Shown one piece after another: positions 44,501 through 52,817 of a DNA stretch of 64,000 nucleotides (its first letter is position 1; the number at the start of each line of letters is the position of its first letter). The stretch comes from an uncultured Porphyromonadaceae bacterium (GTDB lineage: Bacteria; Bacteroidota; Bacteroidia; Bacteroidales; Muribaculaceae). Made by a program: the position numbers and the translations under genes. The notes below the pieces were generated by a model. The model was given only the letters and a program-made list of their open reading frames with translations, was not told the origin of the DNA and made no database searches. The DNA lies in NCBI GenBank assembly GCA_947176295.1, contig CAMWQB010000003.1, forward strand, positions 1 to 64,000. Reading direction: 5' to 3'.

Positions 44501-44858
44501 CGGTAAGGGCGACAACATCCATGCCGACATTCTCAATGCGTGGACGCCCGATAACCGTACAACCGACATTCCCCGCTACTTCTATAGCGACCAGAGCTCC
44601 AATTCCGAATCGTCGCGCTTCCTGACGGATGCCAGCTACTTCTCTATCGAGAACATCAACTTCGGCTACACCCTGCCCGGCGCCATCAGCCGCAAGATGT
44701 ATCTGCAGAAGCTGCGCTTCTATTTCGCATGCGAAAACGTGTGGGTATGGAGCAAGCGTCAGGGTCTCGATCCTCGCCAGAGCTTCACCGGTGGCAACAA
44801 CAACACATATTATGCACCCATCCGCACGATTTCCGGCGGCTTATCGGTAACATTCTAA
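41538..44858 (+). CDS. SusC/RagA-family TonB-linked outer-membrane transporter, 1106 aa
   Basis: The signal peptide (MKKLFLLFLTVLSISLCASA) is followed by a carboxypeptidase-regulatory-like domain (VTGTVYDAQSNEELVGVSV) and the linker DEVIAVAYGEQKRSAFTGSA. The plug has IRIRGFSSVNSGMNDPLIIVDG and the NALYGARGANGVILITTK block. The barrel ends with SGGLSVTF. It is paired with the SusD gene 15 bases downstream. No degradative enzyme is encoded next to it, so the cargo is unknown; it could be a glycan processed elsewhere, a glycopeptide or another nutrient. Confidence 0.95.
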   Translation: MKKLFLLFLTVLSISLCASAQTRTVTGTVYDAQSNEELVGVSVTAGQGYGAVTDIDGHFSISVPSSTKALSFTYVGYKTQDVNIPANGKMSVYLSPSAEMLDEVIAVAYGEQKRSAFTGSAAVVGAATIEKTQSSNVLDALSGRVAGLQLSNASGAPGSGNPSIRIRGFSSVNSGMNDPLIIVDGAPFTGDITTLNNNDIESMTVLKDAASNALYGARGANGVILITTKRAKLGEAQVVVDAKWGANTRATQDYDYITDPGMFYETYYKALYNYASFPEAAGGLGYNSEMANYWANQNMINSTTYGLGYNVFTVPAGQMLIGQNGKINPNATLGNVVSYKGAEYFLTPDSWMDATYKSSLRQEYNISIAQGTEKGNFRASVGYLDNQGIITAKTDYRRFTGRLTADVQAKEWLKVGANVNYTHYSAHAMSGDEGASNSTSNVFAAATEIAPIYPLYMRDANGNIMVDANGLQRFDYGDGANAGLVRPIFPDSNALNAAMLDISDSNGNLFNATGYFEVRFLKDFRFTSNNTVYVNERRSSSVTNPFYGAYAGQNGMVGKSHTRQFNQSYQQLLNWSHQFGKHNAAALAGHEYNLQQGYALSGNKSNMFDPWNTELNNAIIDGSSSSYTTEYNNEGWIFRGLYDYDAKYFGNVSYRRDASSKFHPKHRWGNFWSLGASWILTKEDFMESTRDWLNSLKVKVSYGEQGNDNIGNFLYTNVYSLANVDGYPAAVPETMGNEKISWEKGGNFNAGVEFSMFNNRFSGGVDGFYRKTTDMLMFFSLPSSFGYTGYYRNVGDMMNAGVELELSGIAVQTRDFTWTVNFNMTWYKNRILYLDPETKNGAAYRIEADKMSEGRKFDGYASGNYFYGEGLPMYTYFNQKYAGVDPNTGKALYYMRERYTKEDFENGVITDPDLIGTETNSGKVVTTDVYGNADRFAVGSCLAPVYGGLSTTLEYKGFDLTVNCNYQIGGLVYDSGYARLMGSPYSTGGKGDNIHADILNAWTPDNRTTDIPRYFYSDQSSNSESSRFLTDASYFSIENINFGYTLPGAISRKMYLQKLRFYFACENVWVWSKRQGLDPRQSFTGGNNNTYYAPIRTISGGLSVTF

Positions 44859-44873
44859 ATCCAACAAGCAATA

Positions 44874-46544
44874 ATGAAAACATCATATTTCACCCTTATC
44901 GCCGCAACTCTCGGCGCATCCGCGCTGACGAGCTGTGTGGAGGAAGTGTTCCCCACCAGCGGCATGGTGCAGTCGCAGCTCGAAGGGTCGCCCAAGGCCA
45001 CAGAGGCCGTCGTGATGGGTATGCCTGCATATCTCAATATTTGCGACATCATGAACAACGACCAGGCTTACGACTGGGGCAATCCGGCGCTGATGCACGT
45101 CCGCGACCTTATGACCGAGGATATGTGCGCACCGACCATCGGCTACAACTGGTTCACAACCTGGAGCAGCGTGCGTGAGTCGATCGGCGCTGAATATATG
45201 GCCACTCAGTGGGTATGGTTGAGCTTTGCCAAGCAGGTTCAGACCACCAACCTCGCTGTAGCAGCTGTAGACCCCGATACGGACAACCCCGTTCTCCGCA
45301 GCTACCTCGGCGCAGCACATGCATTCCGCGCATCCGTCTATATGGACTGGGCCCGTATGTATGAGTTCATGCCGAACATCTATAGCGATGGCAAGAGCAT
45401 TTACGGCAATTCGGTTGTCGGTCTCACCGTTCCTATCGTAACAGAAAATACCACTGAGGAGGAGAGCCGCAACAATCCCCGTCGCACTCACGCCGAGATC
45501 GTGGAGTTCATCAAGAGCGATCTTGAAAAGGCTATCGAGCTCATGAGTTCCAACTGTGCCGCCCGTCCTTCGAAGATTCTTCCCGACCTCTCTGTTGCAT
45601 ACGGTCTGATGGCTCGTCTTAACATGTGGGATGCTTCTTACTACGACATGGAATACAATGTTCCCGAAGGCGATGCTGCCAAGGCCGCTGCCGGCTATGC
45701 CGAGGCCCTGAAGTATGCCGAGCTCGCACAAGCAGGCTACACTCCCACCACCGAGGAAGAATGGCTCTCGACTGCAACCGGTTTCAACGACATCAGCACT
45801 CCCTCGTGGATGTGGGGCCAGCAGTACGTGAAGGAAGACGATGCAGTGCAGACTGCACTTCTCAACTGGGTGTCGTGGCTCTGCAACGAGGCTGAATTCG
45901 GCTATGCATCTGCAGGCGTATGGGTTCAGATCGGTGCGTCGCTCTATAATCAGATCAACGACCGCGACTTCCGCAAGCTCACATTCGTGGCCCCTGAAGG
46001 CTCGCCCCTCGAAAGCCGCGTAACCTTCCTGAACCAGGAGTTTGCAGAAGAGAACTTCCAGCCCTACTACTCGGTGAAGTTCCGTCCCGGCTCGGGCGTC
46101 ACCACCGACTACCAGACCTCTTGCGTTGTGGCTGTGCCTCTGATGCGTGTTGAGGAAATGTATCTCATCGCTGCCGAGGCTGCCGCTCATGCAGATCCTG
46201 AAGCCGGCAAGGCCAAGCTCGAGAGCTTCATGAAGGCTTACCGTTTCAATACCTACAAGTGCTATGCATCCTCGAAGGAAAATGTCATCAACGAAATCGT
46301 CCTTCAGAAGCGCATCGAGCTCTGGGGTGAAGGCCAGACCTTCTTCGACGTGAAGCGTCTGAATATGGACGTAACCCGTGCATACAATGGCTCGAACTTT
46401 AACTGGGGTGCTGACACCTACAACACCAACGGTCGCCCTGCATGGATGAACTTCGTGATCGTGCGCTCCGAGGGCGACAACAACCGCGCAATCGAGAAAT
46501 ACAACAATCCTTCGCCTTACGACCTGATGAAGCCCGTCAACTAA
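44874..46544 (+). CDS. RagB/SusD-family surface lipoprotein, 556 aa
   Basis: The lipoprotein signal ends at LTSC, followed by acidic VEEVF, fitting surface export. The TPR-like core includes YLGAAHAFRASVYMDWARMYEF, and the C-terminal signature is LQKRIELWGEGQTFFDVKRLNM. It lies 15 bases after its SusC partner and would form the hinged lid of that importer. Sequence is clearly different from the SusD of PUL 1, so ligand specificity should differ. An imperfect hairpin without T-run follows at 46567. Confidence 0.94.
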   Translation: MKTSYFTLIAATLGASALTSCVEEVFPTSGMVQSQLEGSPKATEAVVMGMPAYLNICDIMNNDQAYDWGNPALMHVRDLMTEDMCAPTIGYNWFTTWSSVRESIGAEYMATQWVWLSFAKQVQTTNLAVAAVDPDTDNPVLRSYLGAAHAFRASVYMDWARMYEFMPNIYSDGKSIYGNSVVGLTVPIVTENTTEEESRNNPRRTHAEIVEFIKSDLEKAIELMSSNCAARPSKILPDLSVAYGLMARLNMWDASYYDMEYNVPEGDAAKAAAGYAEALKYAELAQAGYTPTTEEEWLSTATGFNDISTPSWMWGQQYVKEDDAVQTALLNWVSWLCNEAEFGYASAGVWVQIGASLYNQINDRDFRKLTFVAPEGSPLESRVTFLNQEFAEENFQPYYSVKFRPGSGVTTDYQTSCVVAVPLMRVEEMYLIAAEAAAHADPEAGKAKLESFMKAYRFNTYKCYASSKENVINEIVLQKRIELWGEGQTFFDVKRLNMDVTRAYNGSNFNWGADTYNTNGRPAWMNFVIVRSEGDNNRAIEKYNNPSPYDLMKPVN

Positions 46545-46566
46545 GAAGGTTGAGACATATGAAAAT

Positions 46567-46596
46567 CTCCGTCGGTCCTTCAAGGGGCCGATGGAG
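46567..46596 (+). repeat. Intercistronic hairpin after susD (PUL 2)
   Basis: CTCCGTCGG pairs with CCGATGGAG (one G.T) around a 12-base loop that can add CC/GG pairs, 22 bases after the susD stop. It is followed by AACCAAGAAACC, so no T-tract. Same position as the hairpin in PUL 1. Confidence 0.6.
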
Positions 46597-46643
46597 AACC
46601 AAGAAACCAAGCAAATCAAACAAGAAAAATCACTCCACAAGAT

Positions 46644-48683
46644 ATGAAATTCAATAAAATTTTCTCAGTGCTCGCGTGCACGGCTCTCTTAGCTTGCTCG
46701 TATGCCTGCACCGACCATGTGGAACCGACGCCTTCGCCTTCAGCCGGGAATCAGGAAGCTTACTTCCCTGTCACGGAGTCTGCGGAGCTTTCGATTCCCG
46801 TTGATGCGACTATGGTGTCGCTGAAAGTGAATCGTATCGACGCCACAGAAGAAAGCACGGTGGGCCTGACGTCGTCGGTTATGTACGTAGACGACACCGA
46901 TGAGGAAAATCCTGTAGAAGTAAAGGTAGAGGACATCTTCACAATTCCTTCGAGCGTAACCTTCCCCAAGGGCGTGAAGGAAATCACTCTCGAAATCGGC
47001 GTAGACTTCGAGAAGGTGGAAATGGACCGCGAATATAACATCGACCTGACGCTCGACGCCAACTACACGGGCGCTTATGGCATGGGCCACCGCACTTTTG
47101 TTGCTGTTTACCTGCCTTGGTCTGATTGGGAGCTTTACAGCGAGGTTGAGCCCGGCGTATATCAGATGGGAGCACTTTGGGACTACGAATACAACACGCC
47201 TGTTTACGTGCGCGAATCGCTCAACAAGGAAGGTGTGAAGCAGTATCTGGTTCTTTCGCCCTTCACTGATTTCGAATATGAGGAAGTTATCGAGCTTGAT
47301 CCTTCGAAGACCATTGATGTTGACGGTGTTGAATGCCCGCTCGTTAAGCTCGTAGAGCCTATCAACACTCCGATTGTGAACACTAACTACGGCGAAACCT
47401 ACAGCTACACGACCATTCTGGAATACCTGATGTATTACTACGAAGGCGGAGGCCAGTTCACGGAAGCCGAAGCCCTGAAGGTTATGGCTAATAACGGCTT
47501 CGAACTCTCGTATTTCAATCCTGTCCAGGGTCGTTTCTACTTGAATATGTATCTTTATAGCGCCACAAAAATGTTTGGTCCGGCTCTTGAGACCCTTCAG
47601 CTCCCCGGCGAATATAAGGACTACTACTTCAACTTCGCATATCAGGGCAACCTTGTGTCCGACGACTATGAGGTGAAGGAGTATGCAATCGTAGAGGTTG
47701 TGCCCTCGCCGGATATCGACCACTTCGTATGCGAGATCCAGAAGGGCGAGCTCGCCGGTGATGACCTCGATGCTGCTTATGACGCACTTGCAAGCGATGA
47801 AGATGCAGAATACATCTATGCCGGCTCATACAAGATGTCGTATGAGTTTTCTGAGAGCGGCCGCTATACAACGATTGCTGTTGGCTACGACAAGGACAAC
47901 AAGGTTGTTGCAAAGGGTGCCAAGATCTATACATTCGAATCCAAGCAGGTGACGCCTGAATGGACGACGATTGGCTATGCCGACTACACGGACGGTCTGT
48001 TCGTAGGTCTGCTTCTCAATGCAAATGGTATTGCCACATGGGAAGTGATGGTTCAGGAGCATAACGACATGCCCGGCTACTATCGCATTGCCAATCCTTA
48101 TGGCGAATGGCCTCTGCTTGAGGACATCGGCTGGCCTCTCCTCGACGGCAAGTACTACATCGAGATTGATGCCCGCGACCCGAAGGGCGTGCTTATGCCT
48201 CTGAGCGCTATCGGTATCGACCTTGCCGATATTGAGATTGAAGAGGGCGTTTACTTCGGCCCGGCTAACGCTATGAGCGATGCATGGTTCCAGATCAACT
48301 ACAAGGGCAGCACGCTGACGGCCCAGAAGCGCGCAGGCGCAACCGGTACGTTTGAGAACGACCACATCACCTTCCCCGCCGGCAAGCTCCTGCTCATGAC
48401 CGACGAAGGCGACGGCTTCTACACGAACCTTGATCCGAACCGTCCTCAGGGTAAGCCCGTAACCTACGGCAAGGGTATGTTTGACCTCGACTTCTCGCCG
48501 ATGGCCGGTGCTCCTTCGAAGAAGATCAGTCCGAATGTGAAGGGTCTGAACTCGATCGTAACGCTCAAGAGCCTTGCTCGTGAAAAGTCCGGTCGCATCA
48601 AGGTTCAGAAGATGCGCTGCGGCCACGATCTGAGCCAGGATAAGATTCGTGAGATGATGAGCAAGAACTCGATCAAGTTTTAA
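46644..48683 (+). CDS. Large secreted lipoprotein of PUL 2, unknown family, 679 aa
   Basis: Lipoprotein signal with LLAC (Cys17), although a second Cys at residue 22 before TDHVEP is also possible. A Calx-beta/DUF4843-like beta-sandwich seems to occupy about 40-150 (AELSIPVDATMVSLKVNR, SSVTFPKGVKEITLEI). The rest is beta-rich and Tyr/Asp-rich with no recognised catalytic motif. The C-terminus is basic (KSGRIKVQKMRC) and has no sorting tail. By position after susC-susD it may be a SusE-like surface ligand-binding protein, but it is larger than usual and an enzyme of an unrecognised family is not excluded. A strong terminator follows. Confidence 0.7.
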   Translation: MKFNKIFSVLACTALLACSYACTDHVEPTPSPSAGNQEAYFPVTESAELSIPVDATMVSLKVNRIDATEESTVGLTSSVMYVDDTDEENPVEVKVEDIFTIPSSVTFPKGVKEITLEIGVDFEKVEMDREYNIDLTLDANYTGAYGMGHRTFVAVYLPWSDWELYSEVEPGVYQMGALWDYEYNTPVYVRESLNKEGVKQYLVLSPFTDFEYEEVIELDPSKTIDVDGVECPLVKLVEPINTPIVNTNYGETYSYTTILEYLMYYYEGGGQFTEAEALKVMANNGFELSYFNPVQGRFYLNMYLYSATKMFGPALETLQLPGEYKDYYFNFAYQGNLVSDDYEVKEYAIVEVVPSPDIDHFVCEIQKGELAGDDLDAAYDALASDEDAEYIYAGSYKMSYEFSESGRYTTIAVGYDKDNKVVAKGAKIYTFESKQVTPEWTTIGYADYTDGLFVGLLLNANGIATWEVMVQEHNDMPGYYRIANPYGEWPLLEDIGWPLLDGKYYIEIDARDPKGVLMPLSAIGIDLADIEIEEGVYFGPANAMSDAWFQINYKGSTLTAQKRAGATGTFENDHITFPAGKLLLMTDEGDGFYTNLDPNRPQGKPVTYGKGMFDLDFSPMAGAPSKKISPNVKGLNSIVTLKSLAREKSGRIKVQKMRCGHDLSQDKIREMMSKNSIKF

Positions 48684-48713
48684 TCTCCCCATTTTTTCGA
48701 GATAAATTTCAGG

Positions 48714-48746
48714 GGCTGCGTCAATTTTTGGCGCAGCCTCTTTTTT
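48714..48746 (+). terminator. Rho-independent terminator closing PUL 2
   Basis: GGCTGCG (48714-48720) pairs with CGCAGCC (48732-48738), followed by TCTTTTTT, 30 bases after the stop. Confidence 0.88.
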
Positions 48747-48877
48747 GTGATGGATAAGTGGGGGGGGCATGGTAAATAAGTGATATTCAGGTAAACGTGC
48801 CGAAGGAACGTCCCTACACGCGGGTGGTGGTTATTATCTTGCGAGGGGCTGCTTTTGGATTTTTTAGGATGGAATAT

Positions 48878-48908
48878 TTTGAGGAATGGCGCAAATGCAG
48901 TAATTTTG
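48878..48908 (+). promoter_or_regulatory. Bacteroidetes-type promoter of metK
   Basis: TTTG (48878-48881), 19 bases, then TAATTTTG (48901-48908): full consensus. The predicted start near 48915 leaves a leader of about 240 bases before the metK ATG. Confidence 0.8.
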
Positions 48909-48938
48909 CATTATGAAGGTTCTCCGGATAGCGGGGGC

Positions 48939-48995
48939 TTCGCTGTGGAAAGATTTGGCTGCTTGCAACCACTCGAAAAAATGCTAAAATTGCCT
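48939..48995 (+). ncRNA. SAM-II-like riboswitch aptamer upstream of metK
   Basis: P1 forms from TTCG-CT-GTGG (48939-48948) and CCAC-T-CGAA (48969-48977). Its loop reads GATTTGGCTGCTTGCAA (48952-48968), very close to the SAM-II loop pattern GAUUU...UUGCAA. A downstream A-rich stretch leads to the conserved GCTAAA (48983-48988), and GCC (48992-48994) can pair with loop GGC (48957-48959) to form the P2 pseudoknot. SAM-II aptamers bind S-adenosylmethionine, and the gene below makes it. Recognised by eye; a covariance search was not run. Confidence 0.8.
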
Positions 48996-49008
48996 CGCAA
49001 GTGTCCGT

Positions 49009-49023
49009 GCCGCCGACGGCGGC
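49009..49023 (+). promoter_or_regulatory. GC hairpin with alternative partner in the metK leader
   Basis: GCCGCC (49009-49014) pairs with GGCGGC (49018-49023), but also with GGCGGC at 49083-49088, and CAGCCG (49023-49028) can pair with CGGCTG (49085-49090), the 5' arm of the terminator. These alternatives could form an antiterminator. Inference from pairing only. Confidence 0.45.
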
Positions 49024-49084
49024 AGCCGGGCCCGGATATGCGGGAGCGAGCTTTTCTCGGACGAAAACGTCTTTCTATGGCCGG

Positions 49085-49122
49085 CGGCTGTGCGGAACCC
49101 TTCGCGCAGTCGATATTTTTTT
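49085..49122 (+). terminator. Intrinsic terminator (attenuator) just before metK
   Basis: CGGCTGTGCG (49085-49094) pairs with CGCGCAGTCG (49103-49112), ten pairs including two G.T, around an 8-base loop, followed by ATATTTTTTT (T7 at 49116-49122). It lies 32 bases before the metK ATG and downstream of the SAM-II-like aptamer, as expected for termination control. Confidence 0.78.
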
Positions 49123-49154
49123 GTGTAAAATCTAAAAAAAAATCAGAATTGGAT

Positions 49155-50447
49155 ATGAATTACCTTTTTACGTCAGAGTCCGTTTCGGAAGGGCATCCCG
49201 ATAAGGTTGCCGACCAGATATCCGATGCGGTTCTTGATGAATTTCTTGCCCGCGATCCTCAGTCGAAGGTTGCCTGCGAAACGCTCGTAACGACGGGGCA
49301 GACCGTCATTGCCGGCGAGGTGAAGAGCGATGCGTACGTCGATCTGCAGGACGTGGCTCGCAGGGTTATCAACGAGATAGGCTACGACCGCTCGGAGCTG
49401 TGCTTCGACGGGAAATCGTGCGGGGTGTTCTCGGCCCTGCACGAGCAGAGCGCCGACATCAATCGCGGCGTGGAGCGCGAGGAGGCTGAGGAGCAGGGTG
49501 CCGGCGACCAGGGCATGATGTTCGGCTATGCCACGAACGAGACGCCGCTCTACATCCCTCTGACGCTTGCGCTGAGCCATGCGCTGCTGATGGAGCTTGC
49601 GGAAATCCGCCGCGAGGGTAAGGAGATGCGCTATCTTCGGCCGGATGCGAAGAGCCAGGTAACTGTGGAGTACGATGATGAGCATCGCCCCGTGCGCGTG
49701 CACACGATTGTGGTGTCGACGCAGCATGACGACTTTGTGAAGCCCACGGCCGAGAACGGCCTGACGCAGGAGGAGGCCGACAAGCAGATGCTCGACACCA
49801 TCCGCCGCGACGTGAAGAATATCCTCATCCCGCGGATGAAGAGCAAGCTCCCGGCCGACATCGCAGCGATGCTCGGCGAGGACTACATCCTGCACGTGAA
49901 TCCGACGGGTAAGTTTGTGATCGGCGGTCCTCACGGCGACACGGGCCTGACGGGACGCAAGATTATCGTGGATACCTACGGCGGCCGCGGGGCTCACGGC
50001 GGCGGGGCTTTCTCTGGGAAGGACCCCTCGAAGGTGGACCGCTCGGCGGCCTACGCCGCCCGCCATATCGCGAAGAATCTCGTGGCTGCGGGTGTGGCCG
50101 AGCGCGCGCTCGTGCAGGTGGCATACGCCATCGGCGTTGCCAGCCCTGTGAGCCTCTACGTGAACACCTACGGCACCGGGAAGACCGGTATGAGCGATGC
50201 TGAAATCTCGAAGCGGGTGAGCGAGCTCGTGGACATGCGTCCGCGCGCCATCGAGGAGCGGCTGAAGCTGCGCGCGCCTATCTACCGCGAGACAGCAAGC
50301 TACGGCCATATGGGCAGAGTGCCCCGGACCGTGCGCAAGACCTTCCGCAACAGCTACGAGAAGGAGCCCCTGGAGCTGGAGGTTGAGCTGTTCACGTGGG
50401 AAAAAACGGATCTTGCCGACACGTTCCGCAAGGCTTTCGGGCTCTAA
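49155..50447 (+). CDS. metK: S-adenosylmethionine synthetase, 430 aa
   Basis: Makes S-adenosylmethionine from methionine and ATP. The start [20 protein letters not shown] is the family N-terminus; the frame is open further upstream through the leader but without similarity. Hallmarks are [16 protein letters not shown] (His14), [16 protein letters not shown], the ATP loop [21 protein letters not shown], and the P-loop-like [19 protein letters not shown]. Length matches Bacteroidales MetK. Its own product probably represses it through the SAM-II-like aptamer and terminator in the leader. Confidence 0.97.
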   Translation: MNYLFTSESVSEGHPDKVADQISDAVLDEFLARDPQSKVACETLVTTGQTVIAGEVKSDAYVDLQDVARRVINEIGYDRSELCFDGKSCGVFSALHEQSADINRGVEREEAEEQGAGDQGMMFGYATNETPLYIPLTLALSHALLMELAEIRREGKEMRYLRPDAKSQVTVEYDDEHRPVRVHTIVVSTQHDDFVKPTAENGLTQEEADKQMLDTIRRDVKNILIPRMKSKLPADIAAMLGEDYILHVNPTGKFVIGGPHGDTGLTGRKIIVDTYGGRGAHGGGAFSGKDPSKVDRSAAYAARHIAKNLVAAGVAERALVQVAYAIGVASPVSLYVNTYGTGKTGMSDAEISKRVSELVDMRPRAIEERLKLRAPIYRETASYGHMGRVPRTVRKTFRNSYEKEPLELEVELFTWEKTDLADTFRKAFGL

Positions 50448-50470
50448 AAAAACTGAAAAAGCACGTTTTG

Positions 50471-50502
50471 TTTGGGAAATAGTGAAAAAAATGCTATCTT
50501 TG
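50471..50502 (+). promoter_or_regulatory. Promoter of the PpiD-like gene
   Basis: TTTG (50471-50474), 20 bases, TATCTTTG (50495-50502): full Bacteroidetes consensus, 38 bases before the ATG at 50541. Confidence 0.8.
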
Positions 50503-50540
50503 TGCGCTTATTCCGCAAACAATAACCTCTAAATATCACA

Positions 50541-52637
50541 ATGGCAACCTTAGAAAAAATCAGAAACAAGTCGGTGCTACTCTTTGTCATCATCATCGTG
50601 GCCCTTCTTGCATTCATTCTCGGCGACTTCCTGACCTCGGGTCGCACCTACTTCGGCGACCCCACCACCGTTGCCAAAGCCGGTGGACAAAAGGTAGAAT
50701 ATCAGGAATATCAGGATCGTCTGTCGCGCCTGAGCGAGCAGTCGCGCGGCCGCAACTATGATGCGGACGCCGCTTCGCAGCAGGTGATCAACGACATTCT
50801 TCTCGAAAAGCTTTTCCAGCAGGAATGCCGCGATCTCGGCATCGTGGTAACGGACAAGGAAATCTCCGAAGCCATGACGGGCGAGAACCTTCACCCCGCC
50901 GCATATCAGACCATCGCTTACCTTTCGCAGCAGCTTGGCCTCCCGGCCGCATCGGGCGCTGACGTATATCAGGCCATGAACGCCCCCGCCAAGTACGGCC
51001 TGCCCACCGAGGCCGGCGCACAGATCAAGCAGATCTGGGCCGACACTGAGAAGCAGGTAGAGGAGCAGCTCCTGGGCGCGAAGTTCTATCGCCTCCTGGG
51101 CGGTCTCTTCGGCTACAACGAGCTCGACGCGAAGGCTCTCTACAACGACAACGCTGCCACGCGCCACATCACCTACGCTACGAAGGACGTGAGCTCCGTT
51201 GCCGACGACCAGATTGAATTCGGCGACGCCGACATACAGGCTTACTGGAACGCACACAAGAACGAGTACAAGCTGAACGAAGAGCTCCGCAACGTGGATT
51301 ACATCTACGTGGCCATCGAGCCCTCGCAGGCCGACCGCCTCGCCGCCCAGCAGGCAGTTGAGGCCGCTATCGCAGGACTGAACGAGAAGCCCGGCACCGA
51401 GGCCGTGCAGACCGACAGCCGCTTCTCGATCAACCGCGCCACGACGGCTGCCTCGGGCATCAACGACCGTCGCCTCAAGAGCTTCGTAACGGATTCCGTT
51501 GCCGGCACGGCTGCAGTAATCAACCAGACCAACACGGCTTATACCATTGCCAAGGTGCTGGGCACGAAGCAGGGCATCGATTCGCTGAACGTAACGATGC
51601 TTTCGGCTGAGAATCCCGCAATCCTCGATTCTCTCGCCGCCGCGCTCAACGCAGGCACGCGTTTCGACCAGATTGTGGACAACACGACCATCGGCGGCCA
51701 GGATAGCCTCTGGGCATCGCTTGAGGCTCCCGGCCTGGATGCCAAGCTGAAGGCAGCCCTGACGGACGCCGCCATCGGCCATGCATTTGTCTACACGGAC
51801 ACCGTGAACGGCCAGCCCGCGTCGGCTATCTACCGCGTGAACCGCCGCCACGCTCCCGTAACCTTCTATGAAGTTGCCACCATCGAATACGGTATCGACC
51901 CCTCGAACGAAACGCTCGAGAAACTGACGCAAGACCTCCGCACCTATGTGAGCAACAACAGCTCGGCTGCCGACTTCACCGAGAATGCATCTGCAGCAGG
52001 CTATTCCGTGCAGACAGCCCAGGTGGGCGCATCGTCGTCGCGTCTTGGCATGGCTCCCGATTCGCGCAAGTTCGTGAAGTGGGCTATGGAGGCCAAGAAG
52101 GGCCAGGTGTCGCCGATGCTTCAGGACGACAAGCAGAGCTATCTCCTGGCTATGGCCGTAACGGACATCTATGACGACGGCTATCTGCCCGCCACGAGCC
52201 CTGCAATCGCCACTCAGCTGCGCCAGCAGGCCATGAATTCGAAGAAGGGCGACAAGCTCCTCGCCGACTATGCCGGGAAGGCATCGGATGTGGCCGGCTA
52301 TGCAAAGGCCATGGGCGTGGAAACAGCAGAAGGCAACGTGAACTTCAATTCCCCCGTGCTTCTGAATATGGGTGTACGCGAGAGCGCGCTCCAGGGCGCA
52401 ATCGCCGCAGCCGAGAAGGGCAAGACCGTGGGCCCCGTGAAGGGCAACCATGGGGTGCTGGTGTTCGTGGTGAATGACGTGAACACAGACAACCGCCCCT
52501 ACAACGCAGAGGAATACGGCCAGCGCTTCAACCAGAGCTTCGGCATGGGTCGCCTGCAGAGCCCGCTGCCCCTGCTCCTTGGCAAGGACAAGGTGAAGAA
52601 CAAGAGCCTCAACTTCATCTCCGGCGTGGGAGAATGA
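50541..52637 (+). CDS. PpiD/SurA-like membrane-anchored periplasmic folding factor, 698 aa
   Basis: A single N-terminal membrane helix (about residues 12-30: VLLFVIIIVALLAFILGDF) anchors a periplasmic protein with the SurA_N-like segment VAKAGGQKVEYQEYQDRL and VINDILLEKLFQQECRDLGI, TDKEISEAM. The middle and C-terminal parts hold rotamase-like segments (KKGQVSPMLQDDKQSYLLAM and KTVGPVKGNHGVLVFVVNDV), though a canonical parvulin active site is not obvious. Such proteins help newly exported envelope proteins fold. It has its own promoter and is followed by an intergenic repeat and the parE promoter. Confidence 0.88.
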   Translation: MATLEKIRNKSVLLFVIIIVALLAFILGDFLTSGRTYFGDPTTVAKAGGQKVEYQEYQDRLSRLSEQSRGRNYDADAASQQVINDILLEKLFQQECRDLGIVVTDKEISEAMTGENLHPAAYQTIAYLSQQLGLPAASGADVYQAMNAPAKYGLPTEAGAQIKQIWADTEKQVEEQLLGAKFYRLLGGLFGYNELDAKALYNDNAATRHITYATKDVSSVADDQIEFGDADIQAYWNAHKNEYKLNEELRNVDYIYVAIEPSQADRLAAQQAVEAAIAGLNEKPGTEAVQTDSRFSINRATTAASGINDRRLKSFVTDSVAGTAAVINQTNTAYTIAKVLGTKQGIDSLNVTMLSAENPAILDSLAAALNAGTRFDQIVDNTTIGGQDSLWASLEAPGLDAKLKAALTDAAIGHAFVYTDTVNGQPASAIYRVNRRHAPVTFYEVATIEYGIDPSNETLEKLTQDLRTYVSNNSSAADFTENASAAGYSVQTAQVGASSSRLGMAPDSRKFVKWAMEAKKGQVSPMLQDDKQSYLLAMAVTDIYDDGYLPATSPAIATQLRQQAMNSKKGDKLLADYAGKASDVAGYAKAMGVETAEGNVNFNSPVLLNMGVRESALQGAIAAAEKGKTVGPVKGNHGVLVFVVNDVNTDNRPYNAEEYGQRFNQSFGMGRLQSPLPLLLGKDKVKNKSLNFISGVGE

Positions 52638-52655
52638 GGCCGGGCCGACCGGGCG

Positions 52656-52675
52656 AATAGGACTAATAGGCCTTA
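52656..52675. repeat. Inverted copy of the intergenic TATTAGTCCTATT element
   Basis: AATAGGACTAATA (52656-52668) is the exact reverse complement of 34761-34773, followed by GGCCTTA. It lies in the gap after the PpiD-like gene. Confidence 0.55.
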
Positions 52676-52727
52676 TAAGGTAGATAAAGCCTGAAGGGCT
52701 GAAATAGCTTCTACTTTTCTGATATTG

Positions 52728-52769
52728 CTGCCCTGCGGGATTTGTCCCCGCGGGGCAGTGTTTTGTTTT
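52728..52769 (+). terminator. Rho-independent terminator after the PpiD-like gene
   Basis: CTGCCCTGCGGG (52728-52739) pairs with CCCGCGGGGCAG (52747-52758), followed by TGTTTTGTTTT. It overlaps the parE -33 element. Confidence 0.8.
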
Positions 52770-52792
52770 ACGGAGAATTTTTTTTATCTTTG
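52762..52792 (+). promoter_or_regulatory. Promoter of parE
   Basis: TTTG (52762-52765), 19 bases, TATCTTTG (52785-52792), 25 bases before the ATG at 52818. It sits in the T-rich tail of the preceding terminator. Confidence 0.75.
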
Positions 52793-52817
52793 TGGGAACG
52801 CTATTTTCATAATTTCC

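Noticed and set aside
48760-48767. G8 run
   Set aside because: It is intergenic, after the PUL 2 terminator and before the metK promoter, so slippage would not change a protein; no regulatory spacing depends on it visibly.
48978-49154. Extension of metK upstream through the leader
   Set aside because: The frame is open, but its translation is unlike any MetK and would run through the aptamer and terminator; the conserved N-terminus begins at 49155.
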